Positions 35,770 through 44,138 of a stretch of 64,000 nt of DNA are shown here, in pieces. The DNA is from Rhodococcus pyridinivorans (lineage in GTDB: Bacteria > Actinomycetota > Actinomycetes > Mycobacteriales > Mycobacteriaceae). The position numbers were made by a program, and so were the translations under genes. The stretch spans positions 992,001 to 1,056,000 of the forward strand of contig NZ_FNRX01000002.1 in the NCBI RefSeq assembly GCF_900105195.1, in the 5' to 3' direction. Each line of letters begins with the position of its first letter. Position 1 is the stretch's first letter. A model generated the notes under the pieces. That model ran no database searches, was not told the DNA's origin, and saw nothing but the letters and a program-made list of their open reading frames with translations.

Positions 35770-36774
35770 ATGCCTGTCCCCACCGTCCAGCTCGCGCCCG
35801 GTCTCGTCGTCAGCGCCCAGGGTTACGGCGCGATGTCCGTCGCCCCCGCATACGGCGAGGTGAATCTCGACGAGGCACTCGCGACCCTGCACCACGCCGT
35901 GGATCTGGGCATCACCTTCATCGACACCGCCGACGTCTACGGCGACGGCACCAGCGAGAAGGTGGTCGGCACGCTGCTCGCCGACCGGCGGGACGAGGTC
36001 CAGCTGGCGACGAAGTTCGGTCTCGTCGGCGCGGTCGGCGGCACGGGCACCGCCAACCGTCGCATCAACGGCCGTCCCGAATACGCGAAGCAGGCCATCG
36101 ACGAGTCGCTCGGGCGTCTCGGCGTCGACCACGTCGACCTGTACTACCTGCACCGCGTCGATCCGGAGGTGCCGGTCGAGGACACGGTCGGTGCCCTCGC
36201 CGAACTCGTGCAGGCCGGCAAGGTGCAGCACATCGGACTGTCGGAGGCCACGGGTGACGAGCTGCGCCGCGCGCACGCCGTCCATCCGATCGCCGCGATC
36301 CAGTCGGAGTGGAGCATCGTCTCGCGCGACGTCGAACGGCACGTGGTGCCCACCGCCGCCGAACTCGGCATCGGCTTCGTGCCGTACTCGCCGGTGAGCC
36401 GGGGACTGCTCACCGACGCCTTCGATCCCGGACAGGTTGCCGAGAACGACCTGCGCAAGCGCTTCCCGCGCTTCGACGCCGAGTCCCTGCCGACCAACCT
36501 CGCGGTCCGTGAAGAGGTGCGGGCGGTTGCGAAGGAAGCGGACGCGACCATCGCGCAGATCGCCCTGGCATGGCTGGATGCGAAGGGTCACGAGTTCGGG
36601 TTGCCCTCGGTGTCGATCCCCGGCACGCGCTACGCGAATCGCGTCACCGAGAACGCCGGTGCGCTCGACGTGACGCTCACCGACGAGCAGGTCGCGCGGC
36701 TGGACCGTCTCGCCGACAAGGTCGCCGGTCCGCGTGCGGCCGACCCGACGTGGGTGTCGCTCGGTCGTGAGTAA
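35770..36774 (+). CDS. Aldo/keto reductase
   Basis: 334 residues; ATG at 35770, with GAGGAGAAGTAC upstream. Catalytic tetrad: Asp and Tyr in FIDTADVYGDG, Lys in ATKFG, His in YYLHRVD. NADPH-binding SIPGTRYANRVTEN is at the C-terminal side. It belongs to the AKR13/YajO-like branch that reduces aldehydes and ketones. It stands alone between the ilvD operon (divergent) and an MFS gene. Confidence 0.9.
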   Translation: MPVPTVQLAPGLVVSAQGYGAMSVAPAYGEVNLDEALATLHHAVDLGITFIDTADVYGDGTSEKVVGTLLADRRDEVQLATKFGLVGAVGGTGTANRRINGRPEYAKQAIDESLGRLGVDHVDLYYLHRVDPEVPVEDTVGALAELVQAGKVQHIGLSEATGDELRRAHAVHPIAAIQSEWSIVSRDVERHVVPTAAELGIGFVPYSPVSRGLLTDAFDPGQVAENDLRKRFPRFDAESLPTNLAVREEVRAVAKEADATIAQIALAWLDAKGHEFGLPSVSIPGTRYANRVTENAGALDVTLTDEQVARLDRLADKVAGPRAADPTWVSLGRE

Positions 36775-36799
36775 TTAGCACCGTTAACAGACCGCCGCG

Positions 36800-36805
36800 T
36801 ATCGT
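36800..36805 (+). promoter_or_regulatory. -10 box of the MFS gene, leaderless arrangement
   Basis: TATCGT is separated by 9 nt from ATG at 36815. No ribosome site is present, so translation probably begins at the transcript end. Confidence 0.4.
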
Positions 36806-36814
36806 CCTTGTGAC

Positions 36815-38089
36815 ATGAGGGCATGGCTGGTCTGGGGTATCGGAGTCTTCGCCTACATCGTCGCCGTCCTCCATCGGACGGCGTTCGGTGTCTCCGGACT
36901 CGCCGCCACCGAACGCTTCGAGATCTCGCCGTCGGTGCTGTCCGGCTTCGTCGTCCTGCAGCTCATCGTCTACGCGGGGATGCAGATCCCGGCCGGTGTG
37001 CTGCTCGACAGGTTCGGTTCGCGAAGGATGATCGCGACCGGCGCCGTGATCCTCGCGGTCGGTCAGGCGATCCTCGCCGTCACCGAGTCGTTGCCGGTCG
37101 CATATCTGGCCCGGGTACTGGTCGGTGTCGGTGACGCCCTGACGTTCATCTCGGTGCTGCGGCTCGTGCCGGTGTGGTTCGCTCCGCGCCGGGTGCCCGT
37201 CGTCTCGCAGCTGACGGGCATCTTCGGCCAGCTCGGCCAGGTGCTGTCGGCGGTGCCGTTCGTCCTGCTGCTCACCGGCACCGGATGGACGGCCGCCTAC
37301 GGCAGTGCCGCGGCGCTCGGCCTGCTCGCGTGCGTCCTGGTGTTCGCGATCGTGCGTGACACCCCGCCGGGAGAGGCGCGGGAGGCCACGGCGTCCGGGC
37401 TGCGGGAGGTGATCGGCGGACTCGGCACGGTGTGGCGGCGTCCCGGCACCAAACTCGGCTTCTTCACCCACATGGGCACGCAGTTCTCGGTGACGACCTT
37501 CGCGCTCATGTGGGGCGTGCCGTATCTGGTCTCCGCGCAGGGTCTGTCACCCGCGGCGGCCGGTTCGATGCTCACGGTCTCGGTGGTCACGGCCATCTCC
37601 GCCGGACCCATCCTGGGGGTGCTGTCGGGACGTTTCCCTACCAGACGCTCGTGGCTCGTCCTCATGATCATCCTGGCCAGCGCCGTGACGTGGTCGGCGG
37701 TGCTCGCCCTGCCCGGACCCGCACCGCTGTGGCTGCTCGTGGTGCTCGTCGTCGTCATCTCGGTGGGCGGGCCGGGGTCGATGATCGGCTTCGACTACGC
37801 CCGCACCTTCAATCCCGGGACCGCGCTGGGCACGGCCAACGGCATCGTCAACATCGGTGGCTTCCTCGCGACGCTGCTGGTCGTGCAGACGATGGGCATC
37901 GTGCTCGACCGGCTCGGTGGTTACACCTTCGACGCCTTCCGCGTCGCGTGGTTCGCGCAGTACCCGATCTGGGTGATCGCGCTCGTCGGCGTGCTCGTGA
38001 CCCGAGGACGCGCCCGCCGCGAGGCCGGCATCGAAGCCCGTTCGTTGCGGGCGGTCGTGGTCGACCGGTTCGGTCGCGGCAAACGCTGA
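36815..38089 (+). CDS. MFS transporter
   Basis: 424 residues with about 12 hydrophobic segments. The loop 2-3 motif GVLLDRFGSRRMIATG and the charged central loop (RDTPPGEAREATASGLRE) are typical MFS features. Segments such as GIFGQLGQVLSAVPFVLLL and GGPGSMIGFDYARTFNP recall the nitrate/oxalate-type (NNP-like) carriers, but the diagnostic nitrate-signature glycines are not clear. It converges with an enoyl-CoA hydratase gene. The substrate is unknown; import of a small organic acid is possible. Confidence 0.85.
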   Translation: MRAWLVWGIGVFAYIVAVLHRTAFGVSGLAATERFEISPSVLSGFVVLQLIVYAGMQIPAGVLLDRFGSRRMIATGAVILAVGQAILAVTESLPVAYLARVLVGVGDALTFISVLRLVPVWFAPRRVPVVSQLTGIFGQLGQVLSAVPFVLLLTGTGWTAAYGSAAALGLLACVLVFAIVRDTPPGEAREATASGLREVIGGLGTVWRRPGTKLGFFTHMGTQFSVTTFALMWGVPYLVSAQGLSPAAAGSMLTVSVVTAISAGPILGVLSGRFPTRRSWLVLMIILASAVTWSAVLALPGPAPLWLLVVLVVVISVGGPGSMIGFDYARTFNPGTALGTANGIVNIGGFLATLLVVQTMGIVLDRLGGYTFDAFRVAWFAQYPIWVIALVGVLVTRGRARREAGIEARSLRAVVVDRFGRGKR

Positions 38090-38104
38090 TCCTCGGGGAA
38101 CTCG

Positions 38105-38905
38105 TCAGCGACCCTTCCAGACGGGCTGACGCTTCTCGGCGAACGCGCGCGGTCCTTCCATCGCGTCCTCGCTCGTGAACACGACCTTCAACGCATTGCG
38201 GTTGGCGTCCCACGCTGCGTCCTCCCAGTCGGGACTGTTGGCGGTCCGGTGGATCATCGCCTTCGATTCGCGGACGGCCACAGGGGCGTTCGCCGCAATG
38301 ATCTCGGCCAGTTCGAGGGCGACCTCCAAAGCGGTGCCGGCAGGGGCAACCCGGTTCACCAGGCCCAGCTCCTTGCCCTGCGCGGCGGTGATGGGTTCAC
38401 CGGTCAGTGCGAGTTCGAGAGCGACCTTGCGGGGGATCTGCTGCTGCATCCGGATCACACCGCCGGCGGCCGCGAACAGTCCGCGCTTGACTTCGGGCAG
38501 GCCCAACTTCGCCTCCTCGTCGACGACCGCGAGATCGCTGGCGAGCACGAGTTCGGTACCGCCACCGAGCGCGAATCCGTTGACGGCGGCAATGGTGGGC
38601 TTGGCGCTCCAGTGCTGGGCGTACCCCGCGAAGCCCCATTCCGGATGACCCTCGGCAGATGTGTCCTCACCGGCAGCCAGTGCTTTGAGGTCGGCACCTG
38701 CGCAGAACGCGCGACCGGCACCGGTGATCACCACGACTCGCACCTCGTCGTCGGTGTTCGCCTGCTCGAGATGGTTGCCGACCGCGGTGGCCAGAGCGCC
38801 GTTCACCGCATTGAGGGCGCGCGGACGGTTGAGGGTGATGAGTGCGACGTTGCCGCGTCGCTCGTACAGCGCGGCGGGTTCGGGGGTGGTCGTCTCGTCG
38901 GACAT
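38105..38905 (-). CDS. Enoyl-CoA hydratase with both catalytic glutamates
   Basis: 266 residues from ATG at 38905. FCAGADLKAL forms the first oxyanion part, GFALGGGTELVLASD carries Glu118 and LGLPEVKRGL carries Glu138, the two catalytic residues. It should hydrate trans-2-enoyl-CoA, unlike the other two crotonases of this window. It is divergent from the thiolase-like gene across an operator-rich region, placing it at the left end of the catabolic island. Confidence 0.92.
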   Translation of the reverse strand: MSDETTTPEPAALYERRGNVALITLNRPRALNAVNGALATAVGNHLEQANTDDEVRVVVITGAGRAFCAGADLKALAAGEDTSAEGHPEWGFAGYAQHWSAKPTIAAVNGFALGGGTELVLASDLAVVDEEAKLGLPEVKRGLFAAAGGVIRMQQQIPRKVALELALTGEPITAAQGKELGLVNRVAPAGTALEVALELAEIIAANAPVAVRESKAMIHRTANSPDWEDAAWDANRNALKVVFTSEDAMEGPRAFAEKRQPVWKGR

Positions 38906-38923
38906 GTCTCGCCTCTCGATCAC

Positions 38924-38953
38924 ACGATACGGTCTATTTAACGATCGCTAAAT
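38924..38953 (-). promoter_or_regulatory. Promoter and palindromic operator of the enoyl-CoA hydratase gene
   Basis: On the minus strand TTTAGC (38952-38947), a 17-nt spacer and TATCGT (38929-38924) form a promoter. An 18-bp near-perfect palindrome, ATTTA-ACGATCGC-TAAAT (38936-38953), covers the -35 box and spacer, as expected for a TetR-family operator. Confidence 0.6.
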
Positions 38954-39007
38954 GCCTATCACGGGGAGTGGGGTCGGTCAATCGCCCCTCTCGGCGCACT
39001 CTCGGGC

Positions 39008-39039
39008 TTGAGCCATTAATCTAATGCCATTAGCCTAAT
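39008..39039 (+). promoter_or_regulatory. Promoter and operator of the thiolase-like gene
   Basis: TTGAGC (39008-39013), a 17-nt spacer and TAGCCT (39031-39036) form the promoter. A 25-bp palindrome (39015-39039; arms ATTA..CTAATG and CATTAG..TAAT) covers spacer and -10. Its core ATCTAATGCC recurs at the same promoter position at 40583, so the same repressor probably binds both. Confidence 0.7.
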
Positions 39040-39086
39040 CGCGGACGGCAGGCAGCGCGAGAGCGCATACCGAAAGTGGTGCAACG

Positions 39087-40568
39087 GTGACACTCGATCC
39101 GAGAACCCCCATCCTGGTCGGCGGCGGCCAGATCAACGAGCGCGACGGAGGGGTCGAGCCCGTCGACCTCATGGTGCGTGCGGCCCGCGCCGCCGCGGAA
39201 CAGGCCGGCTCGACGCGCCTGCTCGAACTCGTCGACTCGGTCCGCGTGGTGGGTCTGCTCTCGTGGCGCTACCGCGACCCGGGTGCCTTGGTCGGGGAGC
39301 GGATCGGCGCGAACGTCCGCCACACCGGCTACTCCGGCAACGGCGGCAGCACCCCGCAGGTGATGGTCAACGCCGCCGCCGAGGACATCGCCGCCGGTCG
39401 TGCAGACGTCGTGCTCATCGGCGGGGCCGAGTCGTGGCGCACCCGCACCCGGCTCCGCAAGCAGAAACTGCGCCCGGAGTGGACCGTGCAGGACGAGACG
39501 GTGCCCGCCGCGGAGATCCTGGTGACCGACGTGCCGATGGAGGCCGAGAGTGAACGCCGCATCGGCCTGGACCGACCTTCGTTCGTCTATCCGCTGTTCG
39601 AGCAGGCTCTGCGTATCACCGCGGGTCGCTCGCCGCAGGAACATCAGCGGTTCATCGGTGAGCTGTGGTCGCAGTTCAGCGCGGCCGCGGCCGGTAATCC
39701 GCACGCCTGGGTGCAGCGCGAGTGCGGCGCCGACGAGATCGCCCTGCCCTCGTCCGACAACCGGATGATCTCCACGCCGTACACCAAGCTGCTCAACTCC
39801 AACAACATGGTCGACCAGAGTGCGGCCGTCCTGGTGTGCTCGGTCGAGACTGCAACCCGTCTCGGAATCCCCAGGGAGAACTGGGTCTTCCCGCAGTCCG
39901 GTACCGAATCGCACGATACCTACGCGATCGCCGAACGGGCCGCCCTCGACCGCTCGCCGGCGATCCGCATCGCCGGGGCGCGGGCACTCGAACTCGCCGG
40001 CATCGACCTCGACGACGTCGAGCACGTCGACGTGTACTCGTGCTTCCCGTCGGCGGTGCAGGTCGCGGCGAACGAATTCGGGCTGCCGCTGGACGATCCG
40101 TCGCGGCCGCTGACGATCACCGGTGGTCTGACCTTCGGGGGCGGGCCGTGGAACAACTACGTCAGCCATTCGATCGCCGCGATGCTGACCAGGCTTCGCG
40201 AGAACCCGGGCTCCTACGGTCTGGTGACGGCCAACAGCGGCTACCTGACCAAGCATGCGATGGGCGTCTACCGGACCGAACCACCCGCCGGCGGCTTCCG
40301 GCGCCTGGACGTGCAGGCCGAGGTGGACGCGGAACCGACGACCCCGGCTCTGGTCTCGTACGAGGGTGTCGCGACAGCGGAGTCGTGGACCGTGGTGTAC
40401 GGACGCGACGGTGAACCGGAGCGGGCGTTCCTCGCCGCGCGCACGCCCACGGGGGAACGCATTCTCGGGGCCGGTACGGATGCCGCAGATCTCGCTCGTC
40501 TCGCGACGGAGGACGTCGCAGGTGAGAAGGTCGCGGTGACCTCGGACGGCGTTTTCCGCCTCGCGTGA
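39087..40568 (+). CDS. Thiolase-fold acyl-CoA enzyme without nucleophilic cysteine
   Basis: 493 residues, GTG start at 39087. It is like the ~490-residue SCP-x thiolase-type proteins of actinobacteria. The two thiolase halves are visible: DVVLIGGAESW and, in the C-terminal half, DDVEHVDVYSCFPSAVQVAANEFG, ITGGLTFGGGPWNNY and NSGYLTKHAMGVY. The loop that carries the acyl-accepting Cys in true thiolases reads GYSGNGGSTP (81-90) here, with no Cys. It is therefore probably not a conventional thiolase. A ~75-residue C-terminal extension resembles an OB-like tail (TPALVSYEGVATAESWTVVYG). It is a single gene under its own operator. Confidence 0.8.
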   Translation: MTLDPRTPILVGGGQINERDGGVEPVDLMVRAARAAAEQAGSTRLLELVDSVRVVGLLSWRYRDPGALVGERIGANVRHTGYSGNGGSTPQVMVNAAAEDIAAGRADVVLIGGAESWRTRTRLRKQKLRPEWTVQDETVPAAEILVTDVPMEAESERRIGLDRPSFVYPLFEQALRITAGRSPQEHQRFIGELWSQFSAAAAGNPHAWVQRECGADEIALPSSDNRMISTPYTKLLNSNNMVDQSAAVLVCSVETATRLGIPRENWVFPQSGTESHDTYAIAERAALDRSPAIRIAGARALELAGIDLDDVEHVDVYSCFPSAVQVAANEFGLPLDDPSRPLTITGGLTFGGGPWNNYVSHSIAAMLTRLRENPGSYGLVTANSGYLTKHAMGVYRTEPPAGGFRRLDVQAEVDAEPTTPALVSYEGVATAESWTVVYGRDGEPERAFLAARTPTGERILGAGTDAADLARLATEDVAGEKVAVTSDGVFRLA

Positions 40569-40570
40569 CG

Positions 40571-40605
40571 TTGACGACATTTATCTAATGCCTTAAGTTA
40601 AATGT
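40571..40605 (+). promoter_or_regulatory. Promoter and operator of the NTF2/DUF35/thiolase operon
   Basis: TTGACG (40571-40576), a 17-nt spacer and TAAGTT (40594-40599). A 29-bp imperfect palindrome (40577-40605; arms ACATTTA and TAAATGT) lies over the spacer and -10. It shares ATCTAATGCC with the operator at 39015, at the same distance from the -35 box. Confidence 0.75.
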
Positions 40606-40651
40606 GTCAGTCGGACGCACCGTGAGTGCGTCCTCGATTCGAGGAGTTCCC

Positions 40652-40969
40652 GTGTCTGTCGAAGACTTTCGTTCTCTGTACGAACGGCATGTGGGCCATA
40701 TCGTCAGCGGAAACATGAAGGCCGCGCTCGCCGACATGGTGCCCGAGAACCTCCCCCAGGTCTTCGATGGTGTCGACACCCCCCGTGCGGAGGTGAGGTC
40801 CCACCGCATCGCGGACGTCCGCGCCGAAGGCGACCTGATGATCGGCGAGGCCGTCTACGAGCTCGACGACCGGACCATCGGGCTGCGCTCGTACTGGGAG
40901 CAGCGCGACGGGCGTTGGCTCGCCGGAAGACTCGAGAATTTCGATGTGGAGAAGGACGTCCGGGCATGA
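40652..40969 (+). CDS. SnoaL/NTF2-like small protein
   Basis: 105 residues from GTG at 40652, behind GAGGAG. The alpha+beta cone fold is suggested by FRSLYERHVGHIVSGNMKAALADM followed by alternating strands (GDLMIGEAVYELDDRTIGLRSYWEQRDGRWLAGRL). Such proteins act as isomerases, cyclases or hydratases on ring compounds, or as small partners in side-chain degradation. It overlaps the DUF35 gene by 4 nt (ATGA), so they are translationally coupled. Confidence 0.7.
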   Translation: MSVEDFRSLYERHVGHIVSGNMKAALADMVPENLPQVFDGVDTPRAEVRSHRIADVRAEGDLMIGEAVYELDDRTIGLRSYWEQRDGRWLAGRLENFDVEKDVRA

Positions 40970-41421
40970 CTGCGATCGAACCTGCAACCGAGCCGTGGGG
41001 ACCCACCCCCGACGGACTGGACCTCCCGCACTGGGAGCGACTCGTCGAGGGTGAACTCCGGCTGCAGCGCTGCAGCGACTGCCGCACCTGGATCTGGGGA
41101 CCGCAGGCGATCTGCGGTTCCTGCCACGGATTCGACATCGGCTGGGAGAAGGTCGAACCCGCTGGCACGGTCTACAGCTGGCATCGCAGCTGGTATCCCT
41201 ACATGGACGAATACGCCGGTCGGCTGCCCTACGTCACCGTCCTGGTCGAGCTACCGGGCGCCGACGGTCGCCGCGTGCTGGGCCTGCTCGTCGACGGCAT
41301 CGACGAGGATCCGCGGATCGGCGACGAGGTGGTGGGCGCGATCGAACTCGACGAGGGTGCCCGGTGGCCGCTGGTGCGCTGGCGTCGTGTCCGCGCCGGC
41401 TCGGAAGGAGAAACCCGATGA
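40966..41421 (+). CDS. DUF35 zinc-ribbon/OB-fold protein
   Basis: 151 residues. The N-terminal rubredoxin-like zinc ribbon has Cys pairs CSDC and CGSC (C-x2-C, 15-residue gap), followed by an OB fold (GTVYSWHRSWYPYMDEYAGRLPYVTVLVEL). This is the ChsH2/DUF35 type that binds acyl-CoA and partners a thiolase-like protein. In cholesterol side-chain breakdown the equivalent pair (Ltp2-ChsH2) is a retro-aldolase. Overlap with the genes on both sides (4 nt each) supports a complex with the next product. Confidence 0.88.
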   Translation: MTAIEPATEPWGPTPDGLDLPHWERLVEGELRLQRCSDCRTWIWGPQAICGSCHGFDIGWEKVEPAGTVYSWHRSWYPYMDEYAGRLPYVTVLVELPGADGRRVLGLLVDGIDEDPRIGDEVVGAIELDEGARWPLVRWRRVRAGSEGETR

Positions 41422-42611
41422 GCGGACGGGGAATGCGCGGCGCGGCCGCGGTCGTCGGCGTCGCCGAACAGCACTACCGTCGCGGTGAGGCGCCGCACGG
41501 CGAGAAGCGGATGACCCTCGAGGCGATCCTCGCGGCATGCGCCGACGCCGGTATCGATCCCCGGCAGATCGACGGATTCGTCTCCTACGCCGGAGGTTCC
41601 AACGACGGCGCGATCATCGGCGGCGCGTTGATGATCGACGAACTGCGCTGGTCCAACATGATGTGGGGTGGGGGTGGTGGCAGCGTCGCCGCGGCCATCA
41701 CCAACGCCGCGGCCGCCATCGCGACCGGCCAGGCCGAGTGCGTCGCCGTCTACCGCGCGATGTCCCAGGCCGACACCGGTCGACTCGGATACGCCAAGTA
41801 CCACTACGGAAGTCATTTCCTCGCCCATGGCGTCGGCTCTCCGGCGCAGATCTGCGCCATGCGTACCCAGCGCATGCTCGAACACGGGGGAGTACCGCGG
41901 GAAGCGATGCGGTCACTCGTGCTCGCCGCCTACCATCACGCCCAGAACAACCCCCCCGCACAAGGTTACGGGCGCCCGCTCGACGTGGAGACCTACGAGA
42001 ACTCCCGTCTGATCGCCGAGCCGTTCCACCTGTTCGACTGCTCGCGCGAGAGCGACGGTGCGGTGGCCCTGATCCTCGTGTCCGCCGAGCGAGCCCGCGA
42101 TCTGCGGCAGGATCCGGTCTACCTCCTCGCCGGCGCCCAGGGTGCGCCCGGCGGGTTCTCCGAACTGATCGACAACGACCTCGGCGAGCAGTACATGACG
42201 GCCGGCTTCGGTCCGGCCAACAACGGGAAACCCGGTGTCGCCGAGCATTTGTGGGCCGCAGCCGGACTCGGCCCGGACGACGTCGACGTCGTGCAGGTCT
42301 ACGAGAACTTCAGTGGCCCGGCCGTTGCGGCGCTGATCGACCACGGCCTGTGCCCGCCCGGCGAGGCGGCCGGCGGGTTCATGACGGTCGAGAACCTCAC
42401 CGCGCCGGGCGGAAAGCTGCCCGTCAACACCAGCGGTGGCAATCTCGCCGACTCGTTCGTCAACGGCCTCAATCTCGCCGTCGAAGCAGTCCGCCAGATC
42501 CGCCGCACCTCCCCGAACCAAGTCGCCGGAGCGGAGACCTCGCTGTTCATCGGTGGCCCCATGGCCCCGTTGGTGAGCTCGGTGCTGTTCGGCAACGAAG
42601 ACACTCTCTGA
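41418..42611 (+). CDS. Ltp2-like thiolase-fold protein, candidate acyl-CoA aldolase
   Basis: 397 residues; ATG at 41418 after GGAAGGAGAAACCCG. Length and partner gene match lipid-transfer/thiolase proteins of the Ltp2/DitF type. At the position of the thiolase nucleophile there is MMWGGGGGSV (81-90), lacking Cys. Conserved C-terminal pieces are DVDVVQVYENFSGPAVAALIDHG, LPVNTSGGNLADSF and GGPMAPLVSSVLFG. Together with the DUF35 protein it may cleave a 3-hydroxyacyl-CoA by a retro-aldol reaction. The aldehyde dehydrogenase gene directly downstream could oxidise the released aldehyde. Confidence 0.82.
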   Translation: MSGRGMRGAAAVVGVAEQHYRRGEAPHGEKRMTLEAILAACADAGIDPRQIDGFVSYAGGSNDGAIIGGALMIDELRWSNMMWGGGGGSVAAAITNAAAAIATGQAECVAVYRAMSQADTGRLGYAKYHYGSHFLAHGVGSPAQICAMRTQRMLEHGGVPREAMRSLVLAAYHHAQNNPPAQGYGRPLDVETYENSRLIAEPFHLFDCSRESDGAVALILVSAERARDLRQDPVYLLAGAQGAPGGFSELIDNDLGEQYMTAGFGPANNGKPGVAEHLWAAAGLGPDDVDVVQVYENFSGPAVAALIDHGLCPPGEAAGGFMTVENLTAPGGKLPVNTSGGNLADSFVNGLNLAVEAVRQIRRTSPNQVAGAETSLFIGGPMAPLVSSVLFGNEDTL

Positions 42612-42634
42612 CACGGCATCCGAAAGGGTACGAG

Positions 42635-44095
42635 ATGACCACTGCGCACGCTGAGATCGCAGACCGGGACGAGTTGTTCGTCGGCGGCCGCTGGGTGACA
42701 CCGGTGTCCGGTGGTTCCTTCGACGTGATCGAGGCGGCCACCGAGAAGGCGCTCGCCCGCACGGCACTCGCCTCGAACGCCGACGTCGATGCCGCGGTCG
42801 CGGCGGCCCGCGCCGCACTGGCCGGACCGTGGGGTTCGATGAACGGTGCCGAGCGGGCCGATCTGCTGGATCGGTTCGCCGTCGCGCTGAAGAGCCGTGG
42901 CCGCGACACGGCCCGGCTGGTCAGCCGGGAGAACGGCATGCCGATCTCGTTGTCCAACGGTGTCAACGGGATCGGCGCGGCAGCGATGTTCTCGTATTAT
43001 GCGCGTCTCGTCCGCGACGACTCCGGCGAGGAGGTGCGCCCCGGTGTGTTCGGGGGGCGCACCGTGGTCCGGCGCGAACCGGTCGGCGTGGTCGCGGCGA
43101 TCACGCCGTGGAACTACCCTCAACCGCTCGCCGCGATGAAGCTGGCTCCGGCCCTGGCCGCGGGGTGCACGGTGGTGCTCAAGCCCGCACCCGAGACCGC
43201 CCTGGATGCCTTCGCCTTCGCCGACGCCGCTGTCGAGGCGGGGCTTCCGGTAGGCGTCGTCAACGTGCTGCCCGCCGGCCGCGAGACGAGCGCCTATCTG
43301 GTGGAGCATCCCGGTGTCGACAAGGTCGCCTTCACCGGTTCCACCGCGGCGGGCCGGGCGATCGGCGAGGTCTGCGGCCGGTTGCTGCGCCCGGTCACCC
43401 TCGAACTCGGCGGCAAGTCCGCGGCGATCGTGACCGAGCAGGCCGATCTCGACGTGTTCGCCGGCAAGTTGCTCGAGGTCTCGCTGGTCAACAACGGCCA
43501 GACCTGCCACGCGAGCACCCGCATCCTCGCTCCCCGCGCGCGCTACGACGAGGTCGTCGAGGCCGTGACCGAGACGGTGCGAGCCCTGACGGTGGGCGAT
43601 CCCCTGGATCCGGCCACGCAGATCGGCCCGCTGGTGTCCGCCGCGCAGCGCGAGCGGGTGCTCGGCTACATCGAGACCGGCCGCGCCGACGGCTACCGCG
43701 TCACCACCGGTGGGGGACGGCCGGCCTCGCAGGCGGTGGGCTGGTTCGTCGAGCCGACGGTCTTCGCCGATGTCGGCAACTCCGCGCGCATTGCGCAGGA
43801 GGAGATCTTCGGCCCGGTGCTGACGATCACCCCTTACACGGACGAGGACGAGGCGGTCGCGATCGCCAACAATTCGGATTACGGCCTCGGCGGCACGGTG
43901 TGGACCACCGACGAGCAGCACGGCCTCGAGTTGGCCGCCCGCATCCACACCGGCACCGTCGGCGTGAACCATTACGCACTCGACCTCGCGGCGCCCTTCG
44001 GCGGTGTCAAGGCCTCGGGTCTCGGTCGCGAACTGGGACCGGAAGGTCTGCAGCCCTACTACGCCGCGAAGTCGGTGTACTTCGGCACCCGCTGA
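42635..44095 (+). CDS. Aldehyde dehydrogenase
   Basis: 486 residues; ATG at 42635 with CGAAAGGGTACGAG. NAD-binding PWNYPQPLAAMKLAPALAAG and FTGSTAAGR are present; the general base is Glu257 (LELGGKS) and the nucleophile Cys291 (NGQTCHA). It oxidises an aldehyde to the acid with NAD(P). The gene is 23 nt after the Ltp2-like gene and followed by the CoA-transferase gene, giving the order aldolase - aldehyde oxidation - CoA transfer. Confidence 0.93.
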   Translation: MTTAHAEIADRDELFVGGRWVTPVSGGSFDVIEAATEKALARTALASNADVDAAVAAARAALAGPWGSMNGAERADLLDRFAVALKSRGRDTARLVSRENGMPISLSNGVNGIGAAAMFSYYARLVRDDSGEEVRPGVFGGRTVVRREPVGVVAAITPWNYPQPLAAMKLAPALAAGCTVVLKPAPETALDAFAFADAAVEAGLPVGVVNVLPAGRETSAYLVEHPGVDKVAFTGSTAAGRAIGEVCGRLLRPVTLELGGKSAAIVTEQADLDVFAGKLLEVSLVNNGQTCHASTRILAPRARYDEVVEAVTETVRALTVGDPLDPATQIGPLVSAAQRERVLGYIETGRADGYRVTTGGGRPASQAVGWFVEPTVFADVGNSARIAQEEIFGPVLTITPYTDEDEAVAIANNSDYGLGGTVWTTDEQHGLELAARIHTGTVGVNHYALDLAAPFGGVKASGLGRELGPEGLQPYYAAKSVYFGTR

Positions 44096-44138
44096 CCCCG
44101 GCAGCCGTCGTCACGAGCACAGGAGTTTGGAGCACAGG

